NCBI RefSeq assembly: GCF_000308415.1 | Contig: NZ_BAFS01000129.1 | Location: 1 to 64,000 of the forward strand | Source of the DNA: Nocardia asiatica NBRC 100129 | GTDB taxonomy: Bacteria; Actinomycetota; Actinomycetes; Mycobacteriales; Mycobacteriaceae | DNA length: 64,000 nt | Reading direction: 5' to 3' | The notes under the pieces: generated by a model | What the model saw: the letters and a program-made list of their open reading frames with translations, nothing else | Told to the model about the DNA's origin: nothing | Databases searched by the model: none | Translations under genes and position numbers: made by a program | Shown here: piece by piece, positions 26,296-34,749 of the stretch | Position numbering within the stretch: the stretch's first letter is position 1 | Layout: each line of letters begins with the position of its first letter

Positions 26296-27192
26296 TCAGC
26301 TCGGCCCGTACGTCGTGAGCGCGGTGACCAGGAACCACACCACCCACACGAAGGCGATGACCATCCCGATCGCCAGGACGGTGCGCATCACCGCGCGGCC
26401 GAAATCGAGGTCGCCGCGCTCGCGCGGATACAGCTTCCACGGGCTGTACCAGGGCGCGCGGATGGCGAAGGCGTTGGCCTGTGCGTCCCGCTCGGCCTGC
26501 GCCAGCTCCTCCGCGTAGGCCTCGGCCTGCGCCTGGTTCGGGCCGCCGTGCCACAGCGTGATGTCGATCGGGCCCAGGAAGCCCTCGTTGAGCAGGTCCT
26601 GCGGCGCGGGAAGATAGGGCAGGATGCCCAGACCGCGGAACGCGATGGCGACGTCGTTGGCCGTCCAGAGGAACTTCTCCTGCGCGGCGAGCGCGTCGAA
26701 GTAGTGCTGGAGCCGGCCGGGTCCCTCGCCGATGATCACGTCGAAACTCGGATCGGCCCAGCGCTGTTCGAGCTGGAGCTGGGCGCCCGGCAGCGCGACG
26801 AGCAGTGCGACGCCGTGCACGACGCGCTGCCCGAGACCACGAGCCGCCAGCCATTCCTGCAATGCGAAGGTGTGCTCACGCGACTTGTCCACCGGAGTGC
26901 GGCGGTCACGGCTCTCGGTCGCGACCGGTTCGCCGTTGATCGTCCACTCGCCGTTCAGCGGGACCTCCAGCACGCCGTCCTGACGGGCGACGAGCGCGTC
27001 GGCCTCGATCACCACGCAGCTGGTCGGCGTCCAGATCACGGCGTCGAACTGGTGCAGCCGATCCTTGTGGAACAGGCTGCAGGTGATCGTCGCCACACCA
27101 TGGGGACTGTCGGGGTCCTTCCAGGTGCGCAGCCAATCGATCAGCGTGCGCTCGGCATTCGTGCCTGCGGCGTTCTGGACTCGCACGAGCAT
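26296..27192 (-). CDS. NERD-like domain membrane protein
   Basis: A 298-residue protein. The N-terminal 120 residues resemble a nuclease-related (NERD) domain: an early NAERTLIDWLRTW helix, then HQFDAVIWTPTSCVVIEADA, where the Asp and the strand-borne Glu occupy the nuclease-like positions, although the following Lys of active enzymes is not clear. The middle part is unassigned. A single C-terminal membrane helix (VMRTVLAIGMVIAFVWVVWF, about 265-290) anchors it. A nucleic-acid or signalling role at the membrane is possible. ATG 27192 follows AAGGGTGG. It converges with the acyl-CoA oxidase gene. Confidence 0.6.
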   Translation of the reverse strand: MLVRVQNAAGTNAERTLIDWLRTWKDPDSPHGVATITCSLFHKDRLHQFDAVIWTPTSCVVIEADALVARQDGVLEVPLNGEWTINGEPVATESRDRRTPVDKSREHTFALQEWLAARGLGQRVVHGVALLVALPGAQLQLEQRWADPSFDVIIGEGPGRLQHYFDALAAQEKFLWTANDVAIAFRGLGILPYLPAPQDLLNEGFLGPIDITLWHGGPNQAQAEAYAEELAQAERDAQANAFAIRAPWYSPWKLYPRERGDLDFGRAVMRTVLAIGMVIAFVWVVWFLVTALTTYGPS

Positions 27193-27305
27193 TGGCGACC
27201 ACCCTTCACGTCGACAATCGACAGGGGACAGGATACGAGGTGCCGCAACGGATTCGCCGCGCCCGCGCCGACCGGCGGCGTGTCGGTGCCACGGCGCCGC
27301 GGCCG

Positions 27306-28703
27306 CTACTCCGGTTCCGCGGCCTCGATCCGCCCCGCCCGCACGGCCGCCGCCAGCTCGGCGTGGTCGGCCTCGGTCCGGTCGGCGTAACGCACCGCGA
27401 AAGCGGCCACCGCCTCCTCGAAGCGCTCGTCGCCGTCCAGATATCCGGACAGCAGACGCGGATCGAGGGAACGGGAATGGGCGCGGGCCAGCAACGCGCC
27501 CGCCAGCCGCCCGTAGTCGTCGAGATCGCTCGCGGGCAGCTCGGCGGGATCGATGCTGCCCTTCAGATTGCGGAATTGCCTGACGACGAACGGCAATTCG
27601 GCGCCGTCGCCGACCGGATCGAGGGAGGTCCAGCCGAGCAGGATGTCCGATTCGGCCTGGACGAGCCTGGCTCCCTCGACGATTCGCTCACCCTCGTGCG
27701 GCACGGAGCGCGTCGGCAGGAACGGCGCCAGCGCCGCGGATGCGGCCTGCTTCACCTGCAGGACCAGTGCCTCGCCGTCGTTGCCGTGCAGCAATGCCAA
27801 GTAGCTGTGCAGGCCGACGCTACCGGTCCCGACGATCCGGAACGCGACGTCGGACACCGCGAATCGGGCCAGCAGGTTGCACCGCGACGCGTGCAGGGTG
27901 TCGGCGTAGCGCTCCAGCCCGCCGATCACCGCCGCCGCGACGTGTTCGTCCACGGCGGTGAGAATCGGGGGATCGCTGACGAATCGGTGCCTGCGGATGC
28001 CGGTCTGGTGGTCTTCGAGGTGTTCGGTCCATTTGGCCACTACCTTGGCGCTGGTGTTCTTGCGCGCCTTCTTGGCCGCTTTCGCGAAGTCGTCGAGCAG
28101 GGCGTCGGCCTTGGCCTGGGTGATCACCGACTCGTCCGGCAGCGCGCTCCAGGACGCCATGAACGGCATCGCCGCCAGCGCGCCGACGGCCGAGCGGTAG
28201 GAGCGGGCGGCGTCCCGCGCCGCGGTGCGGCACTCGTCCTCGGTGGCGCCCGCCTCGCGTCCCGCTAAGACGAGGCCGGCCGCGAGGCGCTCCAGATCCC
28301 ACTCCCACGGGCCTGCCACGGTCTCGTCGAAATCGTTGATGTCCATGATGATCTCGCCGCGCGCGGTGCCGTACAGACCGAAGTTCGCCGGGTGCGCGTC
28401 ACCGCACAGCTGGGCGGTGAGCCCACTGTCCGGGCCACCTGCCAGGTCGGCCGCCATCAAGCCCGCCGCGCCCCGGTAGAACGTGAACGGCGAGGCGATC
28501 ATCCGGCCGATCCGCAGCGGTATCAGACGCGGTAGCCGGCCCGTGTTGCTCGCGGCGACGTAGTCGAGCACGCCCGGACGCCGCACGCTGGTCGCCTCCC
28601 GGTCCCTCGCGATGACGGGAGTCCGCTGACGCAGCGCGCGGCCCGCTGCTCGGACCTGCTCCGCGGGCACGTAGGAACGCAGGTCGATACCACTGTCTGA
28701 CAC
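27306..28703 (-). CDS. DUF2252 protein
   Basis: A 465-residue member of the DUF2252 family, which has a protein-kinase/aminoglycoside-phosphotransferase-like fold. LCGDAHPANFGLYG and IIMDINDFDETVAGPWEWD (about residues 99-135) correspond to the catalytic-loop and metal-binding Asp motifs of that fold, so phosphotransfer on a small molecule is a reasonable guess. Function and substrate are undescribed as far as I know. It lies between the NERD-like gene and the ChoD-like gene on the same strand, 33 bp from the latter, so it may be co-transcribed with it. Confidence 0.82.
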   Translation of the reverse strand: MSDSGIDLRSYVPAEQVRAAGRALRQRTPVIARDREATSVRRPGVLDYVAASNTGRLPRLIPLRIGRMIASPFTFYRGAAGLMAADLAGGPDSGLTAQLCGDAHPANFGLYGTARGEIIMDINDFDETVAGPWEWDLERLAAGLVLAGREAGATEDECRTAARDAARSYRSAVGALAAMPFMASWSALPDESVITQAKADALLDDFAKAAKKARKNTSAKVVAKWTEHLEDHQTGIRRHRFVSDPPILTAVDEHVAAAVIGGLERYADTLHASRCNLLARFAVSDVAFRIVGTGSVGLHSYLALLHGNDGEALVLQVKQAASAALAPFLPTRSVPHEGERIVEGARLVQAESDILLGWTSLDPVGDGAELPFVVRQFRNLKGSIDPAELPASDLDDYGRLAGALLARAHSRSLDPRLLSGYLDGDERFEEAVAAFAVRYADRTEADHAELAAAVRAGRIEAAEPE

Positions 28704-28735
28704 AACGGCTCACGCTAGCCGGTGTGGCGCGGAGT

Positions 28736-30430
28736 TCACTCCACCGGGACGCGGGGCGGCGCCGGTTCGATCGGCAGGCGCAGCGCGCCGGGCGCCGCCG
28801 CGGGCACCACCGGATGCGCCGGGGCGACCGGGGCGATGCGCCGGTAGGCCGACCCCGGCTCCGGCCGGGTGTCCGGATCGTCGCGGTTGGGCCAGAACGC
28901 CATCGCGCGCTCGGCCTGGGCGGTGATGGTCAGCGACGGGTTCACGCCGAGGTTGGCGCTCACCGCCGAGCCGTCCGCCACGTGCAGGCCGGGATGCCCG
29001 TAGACCCGCTGGTAGGGGTCGACCACGCCGCTGTGCGGGCTGTCGCCGATCACGCATCCGCCGATGTAGTGGGCCGTGGCCGGAATGTCGAACACGTCCA
29101 TGATCAACCCGTGGGTGTCGCCGTCGACCTTGGCGCCGAACCGCCGGCCGATCTCGTGCGCCAGCGGGATCCAGGTCGGGTTCGGCTCGCCGGTGCCCTG
29201 CCGGGTGCGCAGGCGGCCGCGGCGGCGGAAGGAGGTCAGCGAGTTGTCCAGCGACTGCATGATCAGCAGGATCACCGACTTCTCCGACGCGTGCCGCGCG
29301 TTCAGGCTGCGCAGGAACACCAGCGGGTGCACCACCATGGCCAGGAGGAAGCGCAGGAAACGGAACGCGCCGCCGTCCACGATCGGCACCGACATCGGGA
29401 ACAGCGCGTTCTGCCCCTTGCCGTAGTGACACACCTCGACGTGGGTGTCGGCCTCGGGGTGGATCGAGGAGGTGATGGCGATGCCCTCGGCGAAATCGCG
29501 GCGCGCGCGGCTGACGACGTTGAGGATGGCCTCGGAGTTGCTCCGGGTCAATTCGCCCAGCCGGGGGGACAGGTGCGGCAGCACGCCCTCGTCGCGCATC
29601 TTGTGCAGCAGTTTCTGGGTGCCGAGCGCGGCGCCGGCGAACACCACCTGCTCGGCGGTGAAGATTCTGCGCTGCTTACGGATCCAGCGGTCCGATCGCT
29701 GGGTGTCGACGGCGTACCCGCCGCCGGGCAGCGGCCGCACGGCGGTGGCCGTGGTGAGCGGGTGGACCTGCGCGCCCGCCTGCTCGGCCAGATAGAGATA
29801 GTTCGTGGTGGTGGTGTTCTTGGCGTTGTGCGGGCAGCCGGTGAAACAGCGCGCGCAGTGCACGCAGCCGGTGCGCCGCGGGCCGACTCCGCCGAAGTAC
29901 GGGTCGTCGACCTCCGTGCCCGGGGCGCTCTCGTTGAAGAACACGCCGACGTCGGTGGGGTGGTAGGTGTCGGCCACGCCGAGGTCCTCGGCGATCTCCC
30001 GGATCACCTCGTCGGCCGGTGTGGTGCGCGGGTTGGGCGCGACCCCGAGCATGCGCTTGGCCTGGTCGTAATAGGGCGCCAGTTCCGCGCGCCAGTCGGT
30101 GATGTGCGCCCACTGGCGATCGGTGTAGAAGTTCGGCAGTGGCTCGTAGAGGGTGTTCCCGTAGATGAGCGAGCCGCCGCCCACGCCGGCCCCGGAGAAC
30201 ACGGCGCACTTGCCGAGCAAGCTGATCCGCTGCGGTCCGGTCAGACCCAGGCGGGGAGCCCAGATCGACTTGCGCACATTCCAATTCGTGCGGGGGATGT
30301 CCTCTGCGTTCCATCGGCGGCCTGCTTCGAGGACGCCGACCCGGTAGCCCTTCTCGGTGAGCCGCAGGGCGCTGACGCTGCCGCCGAAGCCGGAGCCGAT
30401 CACCACCACGTCGTAGTCGAATGCGGACAT
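28736..30430 (-). CDS. choD: GMC oxidoreductase, cholesterol oxidase-like (ChoD type)
   Basis: A 564-residue FAD enzyme of the GMC family resembling mycobacterial ChoD (Rv3409c). The FAD fold DVVVIGSGFGGSVSALRL is at about residues 6-23, VFSGAGVGGGSLIYGNTLY near 80-100, and the C-terminal SANLGVNPSLTITAQAERAM is the substrate/flavin contact of this family. CVHCARCFTGCPHNAK contains four cysteines typical of the ChoD-like subgroup. It would oxidise a 3-beta-hydroxysterol or related alcohol. ATG 30430 is preceded by AGAGGAAG; a longer ORF to 30601 has no support. The C-terminal 50 residues are proline/alanine rich. No KstR site was found before it. Confidence 0.82.
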   Translation of the reverse strand: MSAFDYDVVVIGSGFGGSVSALRLTEKGYRVGVLEAGRRWNAEDIPRTNWNVRKSIWAPRLGLTGPQRISLLGKCAVFSGAGVGGGSLIYGNTLYEPLPNFYTDRQWAHITDWRAELAPYYDQAKRMLGVAPNPRTTPADEVIREIAEDLGVADTYHPTDVGVFFNESAPGTEVDDPYFGGVGPRRTGCVHCARCFTGCPHNAKNTTTTNYLYLAEQAGAQVHPLTTATAVRPLPGGGYAVDTQRSDRWIRKQRRIFTAEQVVFAGAALGTQKLLHKMRDEGVLPHLSPRLGELTRSNSEAILNVVSRARRDFAEGIAITSSIHPEADTHVEVCHYGKGQNALFPMSVPIVDGGAFRFLRFLLAMVVHPLVFLRSLNARHASEKSVILLIMQSLDNSLTSFRRRGRLRTRQGTGEPNPTWIPLAHEIGRRFGAKVDGDTHGLIMDVFDIPATAHYIGGCVIGDSPHSGVVDPYQRVYGHPGLHVADGSAVSANLGVNPSLTITAQAERAMAFWPNRDDPDTRPEPGSAYRRIAPVAPAHPVVPAAAPGALRLPIEPAPPRVPVE

Positions 30431-30456
30431 GACTTCCTCTCGCTCACCGGCCATAC

Positions 30457-30487
30457 GGTGAGAAATATTTTCAATCATTCTTTCACC
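30457..30487. promoter_or_regulatory. AT-rich dyad upstream of the ChoD-like gene
   Basis: GGTGA (30457-30461) and TCACC (30483-30487) flank an AT-rich core containing the small dyad GAAA-TAT-TTTC (30462-30472). It starts 27 bp upstream of the ChoD-like ATG and could hold its promoter and an operator. Arms are short, so confidence is low. Confidence 0.3.
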
Positions 30488-30576
30488 GCCGCGTTGTGGC
30501 GGCCACCATCCTCGCACGGGCGTGCCGCGCCGATATCCGGAAAATCGGCGCGTGTGGATGGCGAGGACCGGGGTCA

Positions 30577-31242
30577 ATGGGGTATGCACGGGTCGTGACA
30601 ACCGAATCGGGCACAGCGCAACCCGAGGAACGCGCCACCGACGGCGGAGTACGCGGCGTCTTCGCCGACCGCGTGCTGACCGTGCCGAACGCGCTGAGCG
30701 TGTTGCGCCTGCTGGGCGTTCCGCTCTTCTTGTGGTTGCTGCTGATCGAGCGGGCCGATGGCTGGGCGTTCGCGCTGCTGGTCGCCAGCGGCGTCACCGA
30801 CTTCCTGGACGGCAAGCTCGCGCGGCTGCTGGATCAGTCCTCGCGGCTGGGGGCGCTGCTGGACCCGTTCGTCGACCGGCTCTATCTCGTCACGACGCTG
30901 GCTGCCTTCGTGATCCGCGGCCTGATCCCGTGGTGGGTGGCGGCGATCCTGGTCGGGCGCGACCTCGTGCTCACCGCGACCCTGTCGGTGTACAAACGCC
31001 GCGAGCTTCCCCCACCGGAGGTGATCTACCTGGGCAAGGCGGCCACCTTCGCGCTGATGTCCGCGCTGCCCTGGCTGCTGGCCGGGCAGATGGACTGGGC
31101 TGCCGCCGGTTTCGGGCGTGCCTTCGGCGGGGCACTGCTGATCTGGGGCACGGTGGTCTACGTGTGGACCGGCGTGCTCTATACCGGCAGAGCCATCGCG
31201 GTCGCAAGAGCGATACCGGCTGTGGGGCACCGGACGGCGTAG
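30577..31242 (+). CDS. CDP-alcohol phosphatidyltransferase (PgsA2-like)
   Basis: A 221-residue integral membrane enzyme. The full CDP-alcohol transferase signature D-x2-D-G-x2-A-R-x8-G-x3-D-x3-D is present (DFLDGKLARLL ... LGALLDPFVDR, about residues 73-100), with about six membrane segments. It would exchange CMP from CDP-diacylglycerol for an alcohol such as glycerol phosphate. Position two genes before gcvH/garA matches Rv1822 (pgsA2). ATG 30577 has GAGGA at 30563-30567; GTG 30595 is an alternative. It begins the block syntenic with M. tuberculosis Rv1822-Rv1832. Confidence 0.88.
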   Translation: MGYARVVTTESGTAQPEERATDGGVRGVFADRVLTVPNALSVLRLLGVPLFLWLLLIERADGWAFALLVASGVTDFLDGKLARLLDQSSRLGALLDPFVDRLYLVTTLAAFVIRGLIPWWVAAILVGRDLVLTATLSVYKRRELPPPEVIYLGKAATFALMSALPWLLAGQMDWAAAGFGRAFGGALLIWGTVVYVWTGVLYTGRAIAVARAIPAVGHRTA

Positions 31243-31284
31243 CCGATAGAGTTTGCGTGCAACGTTCAAACGAAAGGACGGCCT

Positions 31285-31683
31285 GTGACCCAGACCCCCG
31301 AGGATCTGCGCTACACCGAGGAGCACGAGTGGGTACGCCGGATCGCACCGACCCGGGTGCGGGTGGGCATCACCGACTATGCCCAGTCTCAACTCGGTGA
31401 CGTTGTGTTCGTGCAGCTGCCCGAGGCGGACGCGGAGGTGGCCGCCGCGGCCAGCATCGCGGAGGTCGAGTCGACCAAGAGCGTGTCCGACATCTACGCG
31501 CCGCTGAGTGCGAAAGTCGTTGCGGTGAACGACTTGCTGAACTCGGAGCCGGAGATGTTGAACACCGATCCCTACGGTGACGGGTGGCTGTTCGAGTTGG
31601 AGGTGGGTGACGCGGCGAGTCTCGACGTGACACTCGGTGAACTGCTGGATGCCGCAGGTTATCAAGGAGTTATCGGGGGCTGA
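31285..31683 (+). CDS. gcvH: Glycine cleavage system H protein
   Basis: The 132-residue lipoyl carrier of the glycine cleavage system. It shuttles the aminomethyl group between the P, T and L proteins. Lys65 in AEVESTKSVSDIYAPL is the lipoylation site, and the flanking strands (VGITDYAQSQLGDVVFVQLP, GDGWLFELEV) give the complete hybrid barrel. Start is GTG 31285 with AAAGGAC just upstream. The partner gcvP lies 4.8 kb downstream behind a glycine riboswitch; this gene has no riboswitch, so the two are not strictly co-regulated. GcvT is not in the window. Confidence 0.97.
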   Translation: MTQTPEDLRYTEEHEWVRRIAPTRVRVGITDYAQSQLGDVVFVQLPEADAEVAAAASIAEVESTKSVSDIYAPLSAKVVAVNDLLNSEPEMLNTDPYGDGWLFELEVGDAASLDVTLGELLDAAGYQGVIGG

Positions 31684-31851
31684 AGCAGCCTTCCCAGTTC
31701 TACCTGCACGGGTGCGGCCCGGCAGGGTACGGTCAATGCCAACAGATGCACCCGGCGGTCGTGCCGGGAATCTAGAGACTCGACGGCAGGTCGTGGTACC
31801 AGAGGTATCACCTGCTTGCAGGGATAATCAGGTTCGAGGAGGAGAGAAACG

Positions 31852-32337
31852 GTGAGCGAGAACAAAGACCCGGGTTACGGGGAGACCGCGGCCGAGACGA
31901 CGTCGGTCTTCCGCGCGGATTTCCTGAACGAGGTCGACGCGTCGCGCTCCGGAGAGCCGACCGGCGAGCAGCCGGTCCAAGGGGTCGAGGGTCTGCCCGT
32001 TGGCGCGGCCCTCCTGGTGGTCAAGCGCGGCCCGAACGCGGGTTCGCGGTTCCTGCTGGATCAGCCGACGACGTCGGCGGGGCGGCACCCCGACAGTGAC
32101 ATCTTTCTCGACGACGTCACCGTCAGCCGTCGGCACGCCGAGTTCCGTCAGGACGACGACTCGTTCCAGGTCGTCGATGTGGGCAGCCTGAACGGCACGT
32201 ACGTGAACCGGGAGCCGGTGGACTCCTCGGAACTGCAGAACGGCGACGAGGTGCAGATCGGCAAGTTCCGGCTGGTGTTCCTCACCGGACCGCGCGCCCA
32301 GGTGACCGACTCGTCGGCGGGCGCGGGGAGTCTATGA
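31852..32337 (+). CDS. garA: FHA-domain regulator GarA (OdhI homologue)
   Basis: A 161-residue forkhead-associated protein. The N-terminal ETTSVFRADFLNE carries the two threonines (16 and 17) phosphorylated by PknB/PknG in relatives. The FHA domain (about 55-145) has GRHPDSDIFLDDVTVSRRHAEF and GSLNGTYVN, the phospho-Thr binding loops. Unphosphorylated GarA inhibits 2-oxoglutarate dehydrogenase and affects glutamate enzymes; phosphorylation makes it bind itself. GTG 31852 is preceded by GAGGAGGAGAG. A GATAAT hexamer at 31823-31828 could be its own -10 box. Gene order around it matches Rv1826-Rv1830. Confidence 0.96.
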   Translation: MSENKDPGYGETAAETTSVFRADFLNEVDASRSGEPTGEQPVQGVEGLPVGAALLVVKRGPNAGSRFLLDQPTTSAGRHPDSDIFLDDVTVSRRHAEFRQDDDSFQVVDVGSLNGTYVNREPVDSSELQNGDEVQIGKFRLVFLTGPRAQVTDSSAGAGSL

Positions 32338-32398
32338 CAGCGTCGGCGCTGGGTTGTACCCCTCATGAGAGGCTCTGAGTCATGAAGGACCTGGCGCT

Positions 32399-33235
32399 GT
32401 GACCGGTGCGGCGCAGTGGGCACGCGGAGGGATGTCGATCGGATCCGTGCTCGACCTGCTGCGCCCCGACTTTCCCGACGTCACCATCTCCAAGATCCGC
32501 TTCCTGGAAGCGGAGGGCCTGATCCGGCCGGAGCGGACCCCTTCGGGTTACCGCAGATTCTCCGTGGCGGATGTGGAACGGCTCCGGTTCGTACTGACCG
32601 CGCAACGCGACCAGTACCTGCCACTGAAGGTGATCAAGGAACAGCTCGAGGCAATCGACAGCGGTGCGGCGACGCTAGGCGTGCGGGAAGCCCGCGCCCG
32701 AGCGCACTCCGCCCGATCCGGGGCGCCGGAGTCCGGGTCGGGCGCGCCGGACGCCGAGCGGGCCGTGCCGGGTTCCGAACGTGGCGTGCGCCCGGTCGCC
32801 GCGCCGCGCAGGCTCGGCGTCGTGCCGAGCGAGGTCTCGCCGGACGATCTGCGGTTCGACCACGAAATCCGGGTCACCCGGGCTGATCTGCTCGATCAGG
32901 CGGGGATCGAGGATCAGTTCCTCAACGACCTCATCAGGGCGAACCTGATCACGCCCGGCCCGGCGGGGTATTTCGACGCCGACGCGGTGACGCTGGCCAA
33001 GACCGCGCGGGCGATGGCCGAATTCGGTTTGGAGGCACGGCATCTGCGCGCCTTCAAGCTCGCCGCCGACCGGGAGGCCGCGCTCGTGGCGCAGATCGTC
33101 GCCCCGATCGCGAAGAGCCGCGACGCGGACGCGCGCGCCCGCGCGGAGGAAACGGTGCGCGAGCTGGCCGCGCTGTCGCTGACCCTGCACACCTGTCTGG
33201 TGAAGTCCTCGGTCCGGGGCTCGCTGGGGGGTTGA
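32399..33235 (+). CDS. ftsR: MerR-family regulator (Rv1828/FtsR type)
   Basis: A 278-residue MerR-like protein. The N-terminal winged helix (about residues 12-80: SIGSVLDLLRPDFPDVTISK, GYRRFSVADVERLRFVLTAQ) is followed by an acidic/serine-rich linker (about 90-145) and a second, conserved C-terminal domain. The Corynebacterium homologue FtsR activates ftsZ; M. tuberculosis Rv1828 sits in the same position behind garA. It is a cytosolic transcription factor and is probably not metal-responsive, since no thiol cluster is seen. GTG 32399 has AAGGA at 32385-32389. Confidence 0.88.
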   Translation: MTGAAQWARGGMSIGSVLDLLRPDFPDVTISKIRFLEAEGLIRPERTPSGYRRFSVADVERLRFVLTAQRDQYLPLKVIKEQLEAIDSGAATLGVREARARAHSARSGAPESGSGAPDAERAVPGSERGVRPVAAPRRLGVVPSEVSPDDLRFDHEIRVTRADLLDQAGIEDQFLNDLIRANLITPGPAGYFDADAVTLAKTARAMAEFGLEARHLRAFKLAADREAALVAQIVAPIAKSRDADARARAEETVRELAALSLTLHTCLVKSSVRGSLGG

Positions 33236-33393
33236 CTCCCCGGCGGCCTCCGGTCCGGAGGCTCGCCGAGCCGACACCGCGATCTCGCCTGTGCAGACGG
33301 ATCGCTGGACCGGTGCGGGTTCGCCTAGACTCGTGGTACGGCGAGCTCTGCGGCGGTCATGCCGGGCCGGCGGCGAGTATGGGAGGCAGTGCG

Positions 33394-33867
33394 ATGAGCG
33401 AAATGCGCGTGATCGGCATCCGTGTCGAGCAGCCACAGAATCAGCCCGTGCTGTTGCTCCGCGAAGTGGCGGGCGACCGGTATCTGCCGATCTGGATCGG
33501 GCAAGCCGAGGCGACCGCGATCGTCCTCGAGCAGGAGGGGGTGACTCCCATCCGCCCGCTGACGCACGACCTCATCAAGATCTTGATCACCGAGCTGGGG
33601 CACACCCTCAAAGAGGTCAGGATCGTGGATCTGCAAGAGGGCACCTTCTACGCGGACCTGGTCTTCGAGAACGATCTGCGGATCTCCGCGCGGCCGTCGG
33701 ATTCGGTTGCGATCGCCTTGCGGGTCGGTTGCCCGATCCATGCCGAGGAGTCCGTGCTCGAGGAAGCCGGCCTGGTGATGCCGGACGAGCGCGAGGACGA
33801 GGTGGAGAAGTTCAAGGAGTTCCTCGAGTCGGTGTCCCCGGACGACTTCAAGGCGACCGATAGCTGA
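33394..33867 (+). CDS. Bifunctional nuclease-family protein (DUF151, Rv1829-like)
   Basis: A 157-residue DUF151 protein, compact and without membrane segments. MRVIGIRVE, YLPIWIGQAEATAI, THDLIKILI, FYADLVFEN and SARPSDSVAIALRVGCPI are the family core. A plant relative was reported as a bifunctional nuclease, but the bacterial role is unclear. It sits between the two MerR genes exactly as Rv1829 does. ATG 33394 has GGGAGG at 33381-33386; the upstream in-frame extension is not credible. The acidic C-terminal tail (EREDEVEKFKEFLESV) is characteristic of actinobacterial members. Confidence 0.92.
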   Translation: MSEMRVIGIRVEQPQNQPVLLLREVAGDRYLPIWIGQAEATAIVLEQEGVTPIRPLTHDLIKILITELGHTLKEVRIVDLQEGTFYADLVFENDLRISARPSDSVAIALRVGCPIHAEESVLEEAGLVMPDEREDEVEKFKEFLESVSPDDFKATDS

Positions 33868-34054
33868 AGTAGAGGTCGAGACTTTTACCGCGCGTCGCGT
33901 TTGGCTCGATGACGTCGCTCCCTGGACAATCGTGGGGAGTAATCTCGACAGTTGGGCCACGTCCGTTTCGGCCGAATCCGCACCGATTCGGTCGGTGACG
34001 GAGCCGGGTCATCGATTTGGCTGGGAATGCGTCGGCGAAGCAAGGGAGTGGTCA

Positions 34055-34612
34055 GTGGCAGAGCAATCGCAGGATGTGGTACAGCCAGGCCTGTTCCCCG
34101 ACGACTCGGTACCGGACGATCTGGTCGGCTATCGCGTTCCCAGTGCGTGCCAGGTGGCCGGAATCACCTACCGGCAGCTCGACTATTGGGCGCGCACCGG
34201 TTTGGTGGTGCCCTCCATTCGAAGCGCGGCGGGTTCGGGAAGTCAGCGGCTGTACTCGTTCAAGGACATCCTGGTCCTGAAGATCGTCAAGCGGCTGCTG
34301 GACGCGGGCATCTCGCTGCAGAACATCCGGATCGCCGTCGATCACCTGCGCAGCCGCGGCGTGCAGGACCTGGCGGGGATCACCCTCTTCTCCGACGGCA
34401 CCTCGGTCTACGAGTGCACCTCGGCCGAGGAGGTCGTCGATTTACTGCAGGGCGGACAGGGCGTCTTCGGAATCGCGGTCAGCGGCGCGATGCGCGAACT
34501 GACCGGCGCCATCGCGAATTTCCCCGCCGAACGCGCGTCGGCGATCACCGAACGCCCGGAGGACGAGCTGTCGTTCCGTCGTAAGGCGCGGATGAACCGT
34601 AAGACGGGCTAG
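34055..34612 (+). CDS. MerR-family regulator (Rv1830-like)
   Basis: A 185-residue MerR-type DNA-binding protein. The winged helix covers about residues 23-95 (YRVPSACQVAGITYRQLDYW, then SQRLYSFKDILVLKIVKRLL), followed by a short effector or dimerisation region ending with basic RRKARMNRKTG. It is the third regulator-like member of the conserved block and matches the position of Rv1830. GTG 34055 has AAGGGAG just upstream and gives the family N-terminus; a longer ORF from 33932 would run through the promoter. Targets are unknown; synteny hints at coordination of growth and division with the FtsR-type gene. Confidence 0.88.
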   Translation: MAEQSQDVVQPGLFPDDSVPDDLVGYRVPSACQVAGITYRQLDYWARTGLVVPSIRSAAGSGSQRLYSFKDILVLKIVKRLLDAGISLQNIRIAVDHLRSRGVQDLAGITLFSDGTSVYECTSAEEVVDLLQGGQGVFGIAVSGAMRELTGAIANFPAERASAITERPEDELSFRRKARMNRKTG

Positions 34613-34655
34613 CAGAGTCGCCCGTTCGCGTGCGAACACAATGGAAAATCGCTTT

Positions 34656-34691
34656 CACGGCCGGGTAAGGCGTGCTGCCTCCCCGGCCGTG
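34656..34691. terminator. Hairpin, possible terminator
   Basis: CACGGCCGGG (34656-34665) pairs with CCCGGCCGTG (34682-34691) over a 16-nt loop, between the MerR stop and the M14 peptidase start. There is no T-tract. A smaller palindrome GTTCGC-GT-GCGAAC lies at 34624-34637. Confidence 0.4.
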
Positions 34692-34749
34692 GTGCGTGAC
34701 AGCGCCGTCGGCGGTGGGTGAAGGGCCGGCGGTAGCGAGAGGGGGCGGC

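Noticed and set aside
26296-27192. Restriction or defence nuclease role for the NERD-like protein
   Set aside because: No methyltransferase, helicase or other defence gene is adjacent, and the catalytic Lys is uncertain.
31243-31284. GTTTG-N11-CAAAC dyad before gcvH as a RamB or similar operator
   Set aside because: Arms are only 5 bp and no match to a known consensus was convincing.
32382-32402. Six-codon leader ORF (MKDLAL) overlapping the FtsR-type GTG start
   Set aside because: The AAGGA inside it already serves as the ribosome site of the MerR gene, so the frame is probably accidental.
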